DNA of 64,000 nt. Origin: Branchiostoma floridae (Eukaryota > Chordata > Leptocardii > Amphioxiformes > Branchiostomatidae). Below are positions 1 to 19,392 of this stretch, piece after piece (the stretch's first letter is position 1; every line of letters starts with the position of its first letter). The notes below the pieces were generated by a model. That model searched no databases and had not been told where the DNA came from. It saw nothing but the letters and a program-made list of their open reading frames with translations. The translations under genes were made by a program, and so were the position numbers. Location of the stretch: the NCBI RefSeq assembly GCF_000003815.2, contig NC_049997.1:14696213-14760212 (forward strand), written 5' to 3'.

Positions 1-3000
1 TTGTCACGAAAACGTCAATCATAGGGAGCCATTCAGAAGGTTGCGTTTCGAACGTGCTCAGTGCTGTTCCATTCCAATCGTACTGCACTACACACACAGT
101 ATGAGTATTATCATCGTATAAACCTATTTTTTCGCTTAAAGTCACCCACAAATTGCCATCTCCGTCGATGGCAACATCAGAAGGGTTCATCGTTTTTTTC
201 CCACTGTCACCTGGAACTACCGTTGGGAAAAGACGAAGGAAGGCCCCGTCCATATTGAAGACTTGTACTCGTTTGTTGCCTGAATCGGTCACAAATATCT
301 CGTTGTCAGGAGATACAGCCACCCCGTAGATGAACATAAATTTTCCCCGGTCCTGTCCTATACCACCGAAAATGATCTTCTCCCATTTCCGTGTGTAGGC
401 ACCTGCATGAAGTGATACATTCATTGGAACTCTTTGAAACAGATATCAGATCGGTGAGCACCCTTGTACACAGGTTTACCTCACATCATATTATTCAGCG
501 ATTAAAAATTTGCGAAGGTTACAATCATGTAACCCGTAACCTTGAGTGGCCTTCAGGTCTTGTTACGCGGTGACCATTAAGTAAAAAAAAGGTCCAAGAA
601 TGGAATGTGCATTTGTAATGCGTCGTAGCTTGTGCTGCATTGGAATTATGGATGCGTTTAGAGCTGTCCTAGTAATCAATTAAAAACTTTTAAACTTTAA
701 TTGATTTCTGACATCAGTGATAGAAAGCGCCTCTCTCTCTAACCAATCAAAAGACGTTACCTTGTGAGCTGTGAAACGTCACAGTCTGCGTGGTTTCCCA
801 TTTCATGTTCCCATCGTAGGTCTCTGCATGAAAGTTATTGCAATTGTACATGAATTCACTCTTTGAAACCGTCCGGAAAATGCACAAGTTTAGCTCTTCA
901 CAGCCGGTGTTCAAATATCCATCTCCGTTTCGGTATACGTAGCCCTGGTTCACACATGTTTGTGCAAATACTACAGCAGTGGGCGAGTCCACAGGTTGTG
1001 TGAGTTAAAATGATGGTAGCAGGTCACAAATCATAAAGGCAGCATAATCAGTGATAGAAAGCAGGGATTCATTTATTCTGCGCCTCTCTCTCTAAACAAT
1101 CAAAAGACGTTACCTTGTGAGCTGTGAAACGTCACCGACTGCGTGGTCTTCCTTGTGGTTTCCCATTTCATGTTTCCATTGTAGATCTCTGCAGAAAAAT
1201 GTACAAGTTTAGCTCTTCACAGTCGGTGTTCAAATATGTGTAAAAGTAATATATGTTCATATGCAAGGTCAGAATGAATATGCGTCGAAGCAGTGAAAAA
1301 TCAACCATTTACCTAGAAAACCAACCAAGCAACCAAGCATGTAAAACAATGAACTTAATAATTAAGTTACCTTTTGAGCTAATCGAAATCGACGGCTGTG
1401 TTGTTGTCCAGAAAGATTCGTTGGCAAATGGTTTCTGTAAGAGAAGACCGATTTAATGCTGTTAGTTTGTTATTTCTCGTGTAATGAAGGGAAAGGCATT
1501 GAACACAGTCACGTGTTTCTGTAGAGATAAAAAAACCTCAATAGAACGATGGTAGAAGCTTACCGTTTGAATGTCCTGGGAACTGTATAATATCCCAAAG
1601 ACCATGCCACTGATTAACACTGACGACAAGACGATAGTTGTGATCAAGACCGCCGCTAAGCGAACATATCTGCATCCTGAAAAAAGTATACGTTACGGTA
1701 AACGTTAGGACAGACTTCCATTTCAATGTTATTTCTATGGGAAATAAAGGGGAAATTGTTAGAAAACAAAGAAAATCGGTAAACAATGTGATGAAACTAA
1801 ATCAGAATTGAACTGCTGTCTTCAAAGCTTCTTTGTCAGTGCCATTTTTCATTAATTTGAGTTTCATAAATTAGTTGTTGATAAAGTAGGTCATTCAGGA
1901 AAGGCTGAAGAAGCGAAAATACTCCATATGTTGTAACAGACATATCTTACCGCATGCTGTTTGTTGTTGAACGTTTGCCATCGGATTGGGGTTCAGTGCA
2001 TGTTGCCCGTACATCGGATTCATAACCAAGGCATGGCGTTTCTTAAGTGACCTTAAAGCTCCAGTAGTATCCTTGGAGATCCCAGGTCCTGCAACGTTAT
2101 TTGGGATGTCATTGCTGCTTTTTGAAAACGTTTCCACTTTCTGAAATGGCTGCTTTGTTTGCGTCACGTCTGAACTTGACACAACAACCGAAACGTCCTC
2201 CTGGCACATGTATGCAACAGCGTATGGTTGAATATCGACATGGAGAGCTGCAGGACCTGGTTTTGGGTGTTTTTTGCTGTCATCATTATCTTCCTGGTAT
2301 CTGACAGCATATGGCTGGAAACAGGGGTTGTAATCATGTTTTGGGTGTTTGTTGCCATCATCATCATTTTCTCCCTGGTATCCAACAGCATATGGCTGGA
2401 TGCAAGGGTTTTCATGATCACGTTTTGGTTGCTTGTTGCCATCATCATCTTCTTCCTGGTATCCAACAGCATATGGCTGGATGCAGGGGTTGTCATCACA
2501 GTCAGCTGTCCTGGTGAGTTTAGGGGCAGTGTTTGAGTCGTCCGTCAGATTAGAGTTCCCGATGTTTTGCTGGTAGATCGAACTGCTTTGCTCAGTATTT
2601 TGCGGGTAAATCGGATTGGGCTTCCCAACGATTAGCGGAAAGATCGGATTAGTTGTCACGTCATATTGTTGGTTGATGGAACTGTTGTTCTCAGCATCCT
2701 GCGAGTAGATGGGACTACGGGTATCGATATCAATATGCATTGGCAGTGAAGCTTGTTCATTGACAGCTGCAGCATCAGATTTTTTGGACTTTTCAACGCA
2801 CTCACCATCATCATAATCTTGATATCCGGTAGCATACGGCTGGATGCAGGGGTTGTCTTCCCGTTTTGTAGGTTTGTCAAAGTAAAAAGTATCATCATCT
2901 TGATATCCGACAGCGTACGGCTGGATACAGGGGTTGTCTCCACGTTTTTCTTTGTAACCAGAATCATCTTTGTAACCAATAGCATATGGCTGGATGCAGG

Positions 3001-3595
3001 GGTCCTCTGTATCAAGTTCTGGAGGTTTCTCTTCGTAATCATCATCATCATCATCATCTTGATATCCGACAGCATACGGCTGGATGTAGAGGTTGTCTCC
3101 ACGTTTTTCTTTGTGTCCAGGGTTGTCATCACGTCTTGTAGGTTTCTCATCGTTATTATCAACGTCTTTATAGCCAATAGCATATTGCTGGATGCAGGGG
3201 TTGTCATTACGTTTTGTAGGTTTGTCATCAAACCAGTCTTTGTCATCATCATCATCATCATCATCTTGATATTCGACAGCATACGCCTGAACACAAGGGT
3301 TGTCTCCACGTTTTTCTTTGTAACAAGAATCATCTTCATAATCTAGATATCCGACAGCATACGGCTGAATGCAGGGGTTGACACCACCGTCAGATGATGG
3401 CCTGCAAATGCTTTTCATGTTACCCACATTTTGACTAGCTCGAAACATGTTAACGTTACATATTGTTGAATCGCCTGCGGCGGCAGAGGCAGAGAGTACG
3501 GCGTTAGATGCGAGGTCGTCTGCCATGAATCCGACAGCTGTGGACGATACCCCAGCTAGAGGTGGTTCTGAGGTAGAAATGAGATCTCCTGGCAT
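1..3595 (-). CDS. Putative type II membrane protein with tyrosine/acidic tail repeats and NHL repeats (3' end beyond window)
   Basis: Exons by phase-consistent splice sites: 3595-1951, 1676-1564, 1434-1371, 1188-1114, 823-761, 402-1 (continues left). The first exon encodes 548 residues: a short leader, then eleven copies of a motif like NPCIQPYAVGY followed by acidic runs, plus NPIYPQ and NPMYGQ motifs. Exon 2 encodes one hydrophobic helix (about residues 555-579, LAAVLITTIVLSSVL...) preceded by Arg-rich CRYVR, so the repeat tail is predicted cytoplasmic and the C-terminus extracellular (type II). Exons 3-5 form a Thr/Ser-rich stalk. Exon 6 has NHL signatures (GVAVSPDNEIFVTD, KRVQVFNMDG, DVAIDGDGNLWV), as in TRIM/NHL beta-propellers, but no RING or B-box is seen. 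NPxY motifs are known PTB/clathrin-adaptor ligands; use here is inferred. Exon 5 could extend upstream, because its frame stays open. Ligand and function are unknown. Confidence 0.75.
712..1240 (-). repeat. Tandem duplication that doubled an exon of the NHL membrane gene
   Basis: About 200 bp at 712-925 recurs at about 1047-1240, including the flanking intron text (gtgatagaaagc, cgcctctctctctaa, agctcttcacag) and the donor site. Both copies hold a phase 1-1 exon (823-761 and 1188-1114) encoding NGNMKWETT and VTFHSSQ, so both can be spliced in tandem without breaking the frame. Copy 2 has a small insertion near 1062-1081 and lacks about 50 bp before its acceptor. Confidence 0.8.
2211..3381 (-). 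repeat. Degenerate coding tandem repeat (YAVGY/acidic units)
   Basis: Eleven spaced copies of a codon block for QPYAVGY, each usually preceded by NPCI and followed by runs of GAT (Asp) codons, which read as (atc)n on the plus strand. Unit spacing varies from about 60 to 120 bp, and one long non-repeat linker (about 2505-2815) separates the groups. Two copies deviate (QAYAVEY, QQYAIGY) and the membrane-proximal copy reads QPYAVAYMCQ. Confidence 0.85.
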
Positions 3596-4237
3596 TTTAT
3601 GCCTCTTACATCAAACAGGTTGTCGCTGACCCCCTGATCTGTTTGAAGTTTTTCTGATGTTGTTGATGTCTTCCATTCACTTGTCTTTGCCTTTTCTGAA
3701 GAAGGTAATGCAAGATCTAAGAAGAATCGTGGTCAAAGTGTATCGTAGGCGTAGGATCACATCGGATGAGGATTCGTAATCCTTCTGTCTGCTTTCTTAA
3801 TACATGTACCTTTGCAACATAATATTTGATTGACACACCCAAGCCTATATCCCTCTGGTTTGATCCGAACAGTTCAGAGGAAAATGGCGAAAACACTTAC
3901 TCTTAGACGCCCACGTGCAATTAACGTTACCCGATGATTGTTTACTCTGATTTTGTCTTTTTTTCCTTCAGACTATCGGATTTACCAGTGGCTTGAGTGC
4001 TGCAACGTTAACTTTTTTTGTTCCATTTGCTAGAAAATGCCACCGTTGATAATCTGGTCCCTCATTCTTTGCAGTAATATTTGTGACGCTTTAGATTTTT
4101 GTCTTGAAAGAACCGCTACTGAAGAAATCTGTAGTGTCATGGAATTACATCACTATGCTAAACAATTACTTGGCCGTATGGTATATATACAGTATAGTGT
4201 GACACATTCTCGGTGATACTGTAACTATTCGTTAGAT
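3596..4237. other. 5' flank of the NHL membrane gene
   Basis: AT-rich sequence upstream of the initiator ATG (3593-3595). I see no convincing ORF, TATA box or repeat. The promoter of the minus-strand gene is expected here, but no specific element can be named. Confidence 0.4.
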
Positions 4238-4379
4238 TCACATCGACTTAAAGCCAACGACGGAGATGGTGGTTGCCTTTGCCACAAGTGTATTCATCGC
4301 AGCGCCTCCTGACACAACTTGCACTTTGAAAGCTGTTTTGTTTCCTATTTCAAACGCATCAAATGCACATACCTCAAAG
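4238..4379 (-). other. Orphan minus-strand reading frame ending in a stop, next to the minisatellite
   Basis: A minus-strand frame reads about 45 residues (including CAFDAFEIGNKTAFKV and ATTISVVGFKSM) to a stop at about 4238. It has coding-like composition and may be the terminal exon of an unrecognised or decayed gene. Its upstream side runs into the 26-bp repeat, whose unit (DDCLHGFSF in this frame) may have been amplified from it. Family not recognised; could be chance. Confidence 0.25.
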
Positions 4380-4741
4380 GAAAATCCATGTAGACAATCA
4401 TCGATGAAAATCCATGTAGACAATCATCGATGAAAATCCATGTAGACAATCATCGATGAAAATCCATGTAGACAATCATCGATGAAAATCCATGTAGACA
4501 ATCATCGATGAAAATCCATGTAGACAATCATCGATGAAAATCCATGTAGACAATCATCGATGAAAATCCATGTAGACAATCATCGATGAAAATCCATGTA
4601 GACAATCATCGATGAAAATCCATGTAGACAATCATCGATGAAAATCCATGTAGACAATCATCGATGAAAATCCATGTAGACAATCATCGATGAAAATCCA
4701 TGTAGACAATCATCGATGAAAATCCATGTAGACAATCATCG
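4380..4741. repeat. 26-bp minisatellite, about 14 copies
   Basis: Head-to-tail copies of a 26-bp unit (gaaaatccatgtagac + aatcatcgat), near-identical throughout, with no spacers. The period is not a multiple of three, so it is not coding across copies. Each unit contains the palindrome ATCGAT. Such homogeneity suggests recent expansion or an under- or over-counted assembly. Confidence 0.95.
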
Positions 4742-4950
4742 CCAAGGGGTTATCTCTCGTGGGTGTGAAGAGGTATTAGAACTTACAACGTTATTCTTAC
4801 AACTACTCAGATCAAAGCAGGGAGATTGACACACGTGTATTCAACGAGTGTTTGATTGAAAACGCAGAAAAGGATTAGGAAACCTCATGCCATGTAATCC
4901 TGGGATTTCCTTGGACTACCTCAGCTTAGAAATACACGAGTACATGTGAA

Positions 4951-5259
4951 GTGAAGGGATCACCAATATCAGTAAAACAAACAGATCCGTACATCAGCGG
5001 CAGCCTGTTTGGTGTAAAGGGCATAGCCACGCCTGCAATCGCGTTTTTACCACAGAACTACCAACCTCCAGCTGGTGTATTGTCCACTACCGTTGGAATC
5101 ATGGCAGGCAGCCTCGCAACCAACACTGTTCCTTCCGTTACGACAGACGATTCGCAAATAGGTACCGCTAACATGATTCAAGCAAGTAAAAATGTGGGTA
5201 CTATGAAAAGCAACTGTAAGCATCATCATAACAAACAACACATACAAGGTCTCCAGTGA
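4951..5259 (+). pseudogene. Inverted partial copy of the N-terminus of the NHL membrane gene
   Basis: The plus-strand frame aligns with the first 60 residues of the gene at 3595-1: PPAGVLSTTVGIMAG versus PPLAGVSSTAVGFMAD, and NVGTMKSNC versus NVGNMKSIC. There is no ATG in frame at the expected place; the frame is open from about 4951 (GTG). The match ends just where the YAVGY repeats would start, at a good donor (AACT|gtaagc, about 5214), so this could instead be a first exon of a head-to-head paralogue whose other exons are gone or unrecognised. No repeat units, membrane helix or NHL follow on this strand. Confidence 0.55.
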
Positions 5260-6294
5260 TATAACCAAAACCTCCACAAAAAACGGAAACATTTTCGGCA
5301 CTTTTCACTTTTTTGGCAAGCTACCTGCATAAGTAATACTGGTGCTCAATCCATAATCATATATGTACGATAATCGGAAATTTGATGCTAGTATCATCGT
5401 AGAAGGCAACAAATACGTTTACCATGATACATCGTGATGGCCCTGAACACTGACCAAACCACACACAGACAAATACAAAAAGTAAGAGTCTCTTTATTCT
5501 TACTGCAAAGTTACAATTTTACGAAGCCAAGCTTGACCATTACTCTCTAGGGTTAGTTCACTGTACAAGGCTTCAGTTCTGGGTCATCATTGCATAGTGT
5601 GGCACTTACTGCTTTAACAAACGGCCACAGCTGTACAAAAATTGCTCTGAGACAAGGGTGCTACCGCAACTTTTTGGTCCTCCTATGACCAAACTTAATT
5701 ATCACTGCTAGGCATGTTAATTGTTGGATACCCCGATAGTTAAATCAAATTTGCTACTCATAATTTAACAAGGGGTCTCTTTAAGTTCCATCGATAAAAC
5801 AAAACAAAACATTACATTGAATGGTGTTACTAGAAGTTAGGATAGCTGATAAACCAGTGCAAAGGTGAAGGGTCAAAGGTGAAGACCTTGTAAACAGTTT
5901 TTGTCCAGACCATGCTTGATACATGTCCAGACTTCTTTTCATTTCTCAAAGGTCTTCAACTTAGCGGTTTAAACTCGAGTGACCCAGCCTACAAAACAAA
6001 CTACAATAAACCACTTCTTCAAAACAGTTACTACAAAGAAAATGGGTCTGTGAAGATAGGTTTGTGAAAACAAAAGTACAGTGATATCTAGTGTGCAGCC
6101 AATACCTATTACAACTGAAAAAATATAAAAAATCAGTTTGATTACGTTCAAAGATACAACTGCAACATATGCTACTTTTTCAGGGAACATTGTAGTAGTT
6201 GCCTTGCAAGAATTTACAAGAGAAAATAGCAATGTATGTAGGACATAGCATTGCTAGACATAACATAAAAACAATGATTTTTAATACATGCAAA

Positions 6295-6401
6295 ATCTCC
6301 AAGCAGATGTTAAGGTGGAAAATGTTTGGAGTGGTGGATTGCCAGTAAGTTGCCCGGGCAGAAAATGTTCAGACTTTCCATCCTTGCATCTGCTTGGAGA
6401 T
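6295..6401. mobile_element. MITE, TCTCCAAGCAGAT-TIR family, copy A
   Basis: A 107-bp element with terminal inverted repeats ATCTCCAAGCAGATG ... CATCTGCTTGGAGAT. It shares its ends with 35018-35191 and, less well, 61561-61706. The interior differs, as expected for a non-autonomous element. No transposase is present in the window. Confidence 0.75.
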
Positions 6402-9319
6402 ATATACTGGGAAGTTCTGGATATCAACTTCCTATCAGGATTACACAGTTCAACCAATCACAACATAGCAATTAGAGATTTGACCAATGAGAGAGTGGCT
6501 GTATGTCCATCAAATAGCTTTACATTTCTACCTGTTGATGGAAATGGCTCAATTGGATTCTTGCAATACATTCTACTTCTTCTCTTTCAAAAGTCTTCTT
6601 AGGCAAAGCATAATCAGCCATCATAAAAATACAAGCACTATGTTGCAATCATCTTTGAACATACAAACTCTACAAACTTCAGTAAGTACAGTATGTGTGT
6701 CATCAGTTCATTATTAAATAAACAGAATGGGAGCTGATATCTAAAATCAACATGATTGGGTTAGAACATGGGCTAGATAAACAAATTATATCTTTATGGC
6801 AATAGGAAACGGTTTGTACAAAGAAAATTTCCAGTTGTTCACTACAAGTAGTCTGTAGAGCACATTGTGTCAACTCATTTAATAAGCTGGTTCATAGTTT
6901 GAAATGGGCATGTGCAGTGTGGTGAATTGTGGGTAACTAATGTTAAAGGCAATACATACGGAACTGCCTGGGACTCTGAAAAACTTCCCACAATGCATTA
7001 CAATCACATGTGTATTCTAAAGAATGAACTAGCTTATTGTATTGTAGTTGCAGTGAATGTCCTAAAAGTCAGAGACAATATTATCTTTCTGTAAAATGCT
7101 CCACGTAAAATGCTCAAGAGTTGCCAAAACTCTGGCCACACAACAGTAGCTATATTGCAGCTGGGGCATTTACGCAGGGTTTCCACCAATCATAAGTATA
7201 CAGTCGTGATTTTAAATCAAGTATCTTATACCAGATTACGGCAAGATTAAATTTTTAATAATTATGGCAGTTGTTGGTCTGTTGTAGCATTCAATAACAT
7301 ATTGACACACGTTACATGCTTTTTCCTCTATACATGGCTTGAACACATCCTATCTTAATTGAAAGCTGTGGGCATAAATGGATCAAGTAGTTGGTAAAGA
7401 CGTCTATGCATCTATACATACAACATATACTTTGTAACAAGTTTGCTGTTCGGGTCTTGCATATTACAACCAAAACACTGTAAAATTATCATTGATTTAC
7501 ATAATACAAAGGTGATATTTTGTCTGAATTGAGTGGCACACTTTGAAAATACAGGTCGAAACAGACCTCAAGTTGTCAGAATGAACAATTTCCACATACC
7601 CATTATAGTGCACACAGTGATTTCTTAACACAAGGGAAGTAAGCCACGTCTGAAAGCTTCTAGCTTGCTCCAACATCACATAATGAAGAAAACACAAATC
7701 ACTAAATGTTCTTTCTTTTCTTACTTATGGAATAAGCCAGGACACTGCTGGAAGTGCACATGCACAGAATGCTGCACCATGGGTAATATGTTGTAAGCCA
7801 CGGCCCTAGCCAGGGGCCTTCAACACTTACACCACACTGTGCATGGACGTTTCTAACTCTGAACTAGCCTATTGTGTTGAGTGCATATCTGAGTGCCACT
7901 GCAATATCACACAACATTAACTGCTGGTCACCAAGAAAAGAAAACATGACTAAGACTATTGGCTATTCTGACAAAAAATGATTCCAAAATACATGTACAG
8001 TATATAGTACCAGCTTTTGCACATTTAGTGTTGACACTTTTGGCAGAATTTTTTTCATACCATTTTGCAGAATCTCAAGTATTACAATCTTTGCGCATGG
8101 GTGTAAGGCTGAGAATAACTTGCCATGAACAAAATTTTCCAAAAACAGCAAAATCTACCTCTAAGTGTACACAACTGGTAGAAACAATGTTTTGCTTGCA
8201 TCTTGTTTGTTGGAAATAAGCCAAAATACAGTCTCATTCTTTTACAACTGCTTTCATCCTCTAAAAAAATCACAGTTTCACTGAGTCTGAAAACATCTAC
8301 AAACTTGCTATAATGATATTATACCAACATTGCAATAAAATGGTATGAAAATGTCAAATTTTCACATGATTTGAAAGGACAACCTTCTCTCAAATCTGCA
8401 TATTTTTACTTTCATAAGGTAGAGATATTTGGCTTTCACACAGATGCCTACAGGACTTTAGAAGTAGGACTGTTTAAACTAGCCCGAAACATTACTAGTG
8501 TGTAGGACCCTTACTCTGTTTGTTAAAATGAGTTGCTGGCCCTTGTTTTGTGTGTAACCTTCAATCACATTTCAACATCATGAAACACTGTAGAATTTGA
8601 AGGCCTTAGTTAAAAGTGAGATTGTTCCCAACCTTCTGTAAATTTGTTTACTTTCGCTGTGGTTTTATTTTGCAGTGGGATATTAAAGGAAGTTTTTTTT
8701 TACAATTTGCTGTAGAAACAATTCTGTTGTGCCGAGTAGTTGAAATGCCCTGAAAATGCAGTGCAACGAATTTAACGAGAAAAATTTAACCAAAATAAAA
8801 CCAGCAGAAAAGTTTCATCATTTACGGTATGTACATGCCAACTGATAATGTATATAAACTGATTTTTCCATCCCAATATTGAGTAGCAATGAGCAAAACC
8901 TTTGTGTAAAAGATATTGTCATATTGGGGTAAACACGTAAAATCAGTCATGTGTGTATGGTGATCAAAAAACTTTTGAATGCAAAAGTTGAGGACTTGAG
9001 AGTACTTATTAATCTGAAAGCTACATGCATACCTAAACAGAAACATAATACATGTACATAGAACTTTACAAATTAGACGTTAAACCATTGCGTAGGTTTA
9101 CACTAGTTTTTTGCCAGACAAATTTGAATGGCAACATAGTTTAGGTAATTAAGAGGCTGCTTTGCTTTCTAATAACTTTTTAAAAATCTAAAAGATATTC
9201 ATTAAAATGGCTATAACTGTCTACTGTCCCTAGCTATTCTCTTACGATTAGTTAAAAGTCTTCTTCCTGATGTTAGCGTCATAATATCTGCATATTTAAA
9301 AAAAGTCAGATTTTTTTCT

Positions 9320-9325
9320 TTTATT
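9320..9325 (-). terminator. Poly(A) signal AATAAA, RRAS2-like gene (proximal candidate)
   Basis: AATAAA on the minus strand about 56 nt beyond the stop codon. This is the closest canonical signal to the CDS end; 5493-5498 is a distal alternative. Confidence 0.4.
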
Positions 9326-9380
9326 GATACACTATGTACTTGTAGGTTGTGAACGCGGCGGGTTGCCCGTTCACTGCGTC

Positions 9381-17111
<7,731 letters not shown>

Positions 17112-17400
17112 ATTCCTTCTGGAAATCTGACTATTTTGTCGAGAATTTGCTTCCAACTTGCATGAATTGGTTAACTCCCGCAGACTTTTTGAGCCAGTCT
17201 GGCAGGCTAGACCACGGCGGTGCTGGATGGCACTTTGCTGCAGCCTTTATGAGGAATTTAAAATGTCTACAACTGCTTGCTGCTGTTAGTGGTTAAACTC
17301 AGCGTGCATGGGAATCCAACATGGCCGCCGCCCTTATTAGACATGCAAATATGGCGTGACGTCATCAGAAAGGCTAGTAGTGCATTTCAGCAGTTGGATA
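17112..17400 (-). promoter_or_regulatory. Probable promoter/5' UTR of the RRAS2-like gene
   Basis: Sequence just upstream of the initiator ATG (17109-17111) is locally richer in C/G (gccgccgccc, 17326-17335; accacggcggtgctgg, about 17210) than its AT-rich surroundings. No TATA box is obvious. Extent is inferred. Confidence 0.35.
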
Positions 17401-17924
17401 TTTTTCTGTTGGAGGATGAGAGACAAGCTGACTTGAATGTGTTTTGTTGGAAGATACCCATAAGAAACAACAGTAATGTTTATGAAGACTTTCACGTTAA
17501 CAAATAAGGTTTAAACAAACAAAAGGACTTCATAGAAGTTATGTTTGTAGCAATTCATTAATTGGCAAACTGCTAATTGTCATGCATGTTATAAGATAAG
17601 AAATCAAGCACAATGGAAACAAAATACAATCAACTTTGAGAAATATTATAATATCTATAAACAGACATGACTGACCATCAATATTTGAGATAAATAATCC
17701 TAAAATACAAAATCAATGTAACATTATAATGTTAACATTATTCATTTACCTTAATGTTATATTGCAGCCCCTCTTTACGTAATGACTGTCAAGTGTCAAC
17801 CTAAATTAATTCACCTTGGTGCATTACTGCAGCCATTAGGTACCCAATCTGAGTAATGAGGCTGTTTTACATCCTCGAGGCACCTCCTCAACAACCATTT
17901 TATGTCCCTTCCGAAGGATGAATG

Positions 17925-18050
17925 CAATCCCTTACAACATGTCCTGGCTGAGCCGACCCTGGGATCGAACTCTGGCTTACGGATCTATGGAATCGGATCC
18001 AGATGGCCAAGCAGTGAGGTTGCATTACCGCTTGGCCACAGAGACATGTC
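17925..18050 (-). mobile_element. tRNA-derived SINE
   Basis: On the minus strand, gtggccaagcggtaatgc starts a tRNA-like head, and agttcgatccc is an intact B-box about 70 nt later. The A-to-B spacing exceeds a real tRNA and there is no closed acceptor stem, so it is read as a SINE. Confidence 0.65.
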
Positions 18051-18193
18051 AAATCAATTACCAAGATTTCTGTTTCAAGTGTGGGGACATCATACATATG
18101 TAACATTACAGACTTACTAGTAACAGTAGTAAAGACTTCTTTCAACAATGTAACGATTTTATAGGTTTTTGACAGTTCAAAATTTTAAACTTT

Positions 18194-18372
18194 GCATGCA
18201 GTGCAAGATCCATCGTGGGCAATATGTCAAAGTTGAAGGCCCCCCATACATACAAACATTCATGAACGGATGAAGTATGTCAACCATGGTATTAGACAAG
18301 AACTGTTAGGTAACAACTTAGTGCCTTCAACTTTGACATATTATACCTACAGTGGATCTCACTGCACATGCA
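18194..18372. mobile_element. MITE with about 45-bp TIRs (CAAAGTTGAAGGC family)
   Basis: The left arm (tgcatgcagtgcaagatcca ... tatgtcaaagttgaaggc) is repeated inverted on the right (gccttcaactttgacatatta ... tggatctcactgcacatgca). Partial relatives lie at about 22845-22985, 7755-7860 and 63540-63650. Confidence 0.75.
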
Positions 18373-18971
18373 CAACTAAACCTGAGAAACAGCTTATTAT
18401 GCATTACACATTGCTGGCCACAGCAAATGGCGCCATATAATTACATGAATAAAACCCAACATTCTCCTAATGATTGCTAGCACATGATTGGACCAGACGT
18501 TGATTAAGGTTACCACATACATATCAAAGTGGCCGACCTCAAAGTACATTTGCATCATTTTCTCCTGTATAAAAAGGACAGGGGAGATAAAAGGAGCTTT
18601 CAACAATCAAAAAGGATTGACATGCAACATGAAATCCTGAGGATGATAATCTCTGCAATCATGATAAATTGCTTTCTCCTGCAATAGGAAATTTTACAAC
18701 ATTCTCAGTTCATTCTCAGCTCAGTTGAGTTTAGGGTACCAGTAGGCAATTCCCTGTATGACCTGATTGTATATACTAGTAATACATGTACCACCATTTG
18801 GCAGAATGTCATTAGTAATGACAGACACAAATTATGGCCATTCTGTCATCTTTACAGACATAATTGTCATATAATTGAAATATAAAGATGATTGAATTAT
18901 GCCTGGATGAGATCATTGGTTACCTGATGAGGTGACCAAATGAAAATCTAGGGCTTGACATTTCATTTCAT

Positions 18972-18981
18972 TTTATTTATT
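18972..18981 (-). terminator. Tandem AATAAA poly(A) signals, ECHDC3
   Basis: Two overlapping AATAAA hexamers on the minus strand, about 410 nt beyond the ECHDC3 stop codon. A good candidate for the 3' end. Confidence 0.5.
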
Positions 18982-19392
18982 TCACCAGGGGAAATCACAC
19001 TCAGGCTACTACCTGCTTGAGAAAGTGTGGGCAGTGCTGCATCCATCTTTAATTTTCTTTCTGTCCCACTATTATTGTTGATTTTCCTCGTAAGATATGT
19101 TATTTTAAGCTTATGAAAATACATTTTGAACAGTTTCAGGTCATAAAATTATCATTTTAGACATACAACAGCACATGTGACCCCCGTCCGATGATCCAAG
19201 TGGATATAGAGACAACAACAACAACAACAACATCATTTTTGGGACAGACTGGGTAAAAACTATTTCCATCCCAACAAGAAATTTTCCATTCTGGGATGGA
19301 TGGAGGGACGGGTCCCGGAGACAGCCCTGAGTCAGAGCATGATGCTTGGGTTGATGACCACTTGTTGGGATGATGAGTGACCACAGACGACC

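Larger units (their letters stand above)
5260..9380 (-). other. Gene-poor stretch, possibly a long 3' UTR of the RRAS2-like gene
   Basis: No convincing coding sequence. The stretch is AT-rich with few repeats apart from one MITE (6295-6401) and decayed MITE-like fragments near 5868, 6905, 7755 and 8630. A minus-strand AATAAA at 5493-5498 could end a long 3' UTR that starts after the stop codon at 9381, but an earlier signal at 9320-9325 would give a very short one. Transcript data are needed to choose. Confidence 0.35.
17401..18971. other. Intergenic region between the RRAS2-like gene and ECHDC3
   Basis: No coding sequence recognised. It contains a minus-strand SINE (17925-18050) and a MITE (18194-18372); the rest is AT-rich single-copy-looking DNA. 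Confidence 0.5.

Noticed and set aside
2228-3346. Plus-strand open frames across the YAVGY repeat region
   Set aside because: Hydrophobic, low-complexity translations of (atc)n, antisense to the acidic repeats of the membrane protein gene.
4380-4741. Regularly repeated array resembling a CRISPR
   Set aside because: The 26-bp units are directly contiguous with no spacers, and the window is an animal genome; it is a minisatellite.
17925-18050. Possible minus-strand tRNA gene
   Set aside because: A-to-B box spacing is too long and stems do not pair; treated as a SINE.
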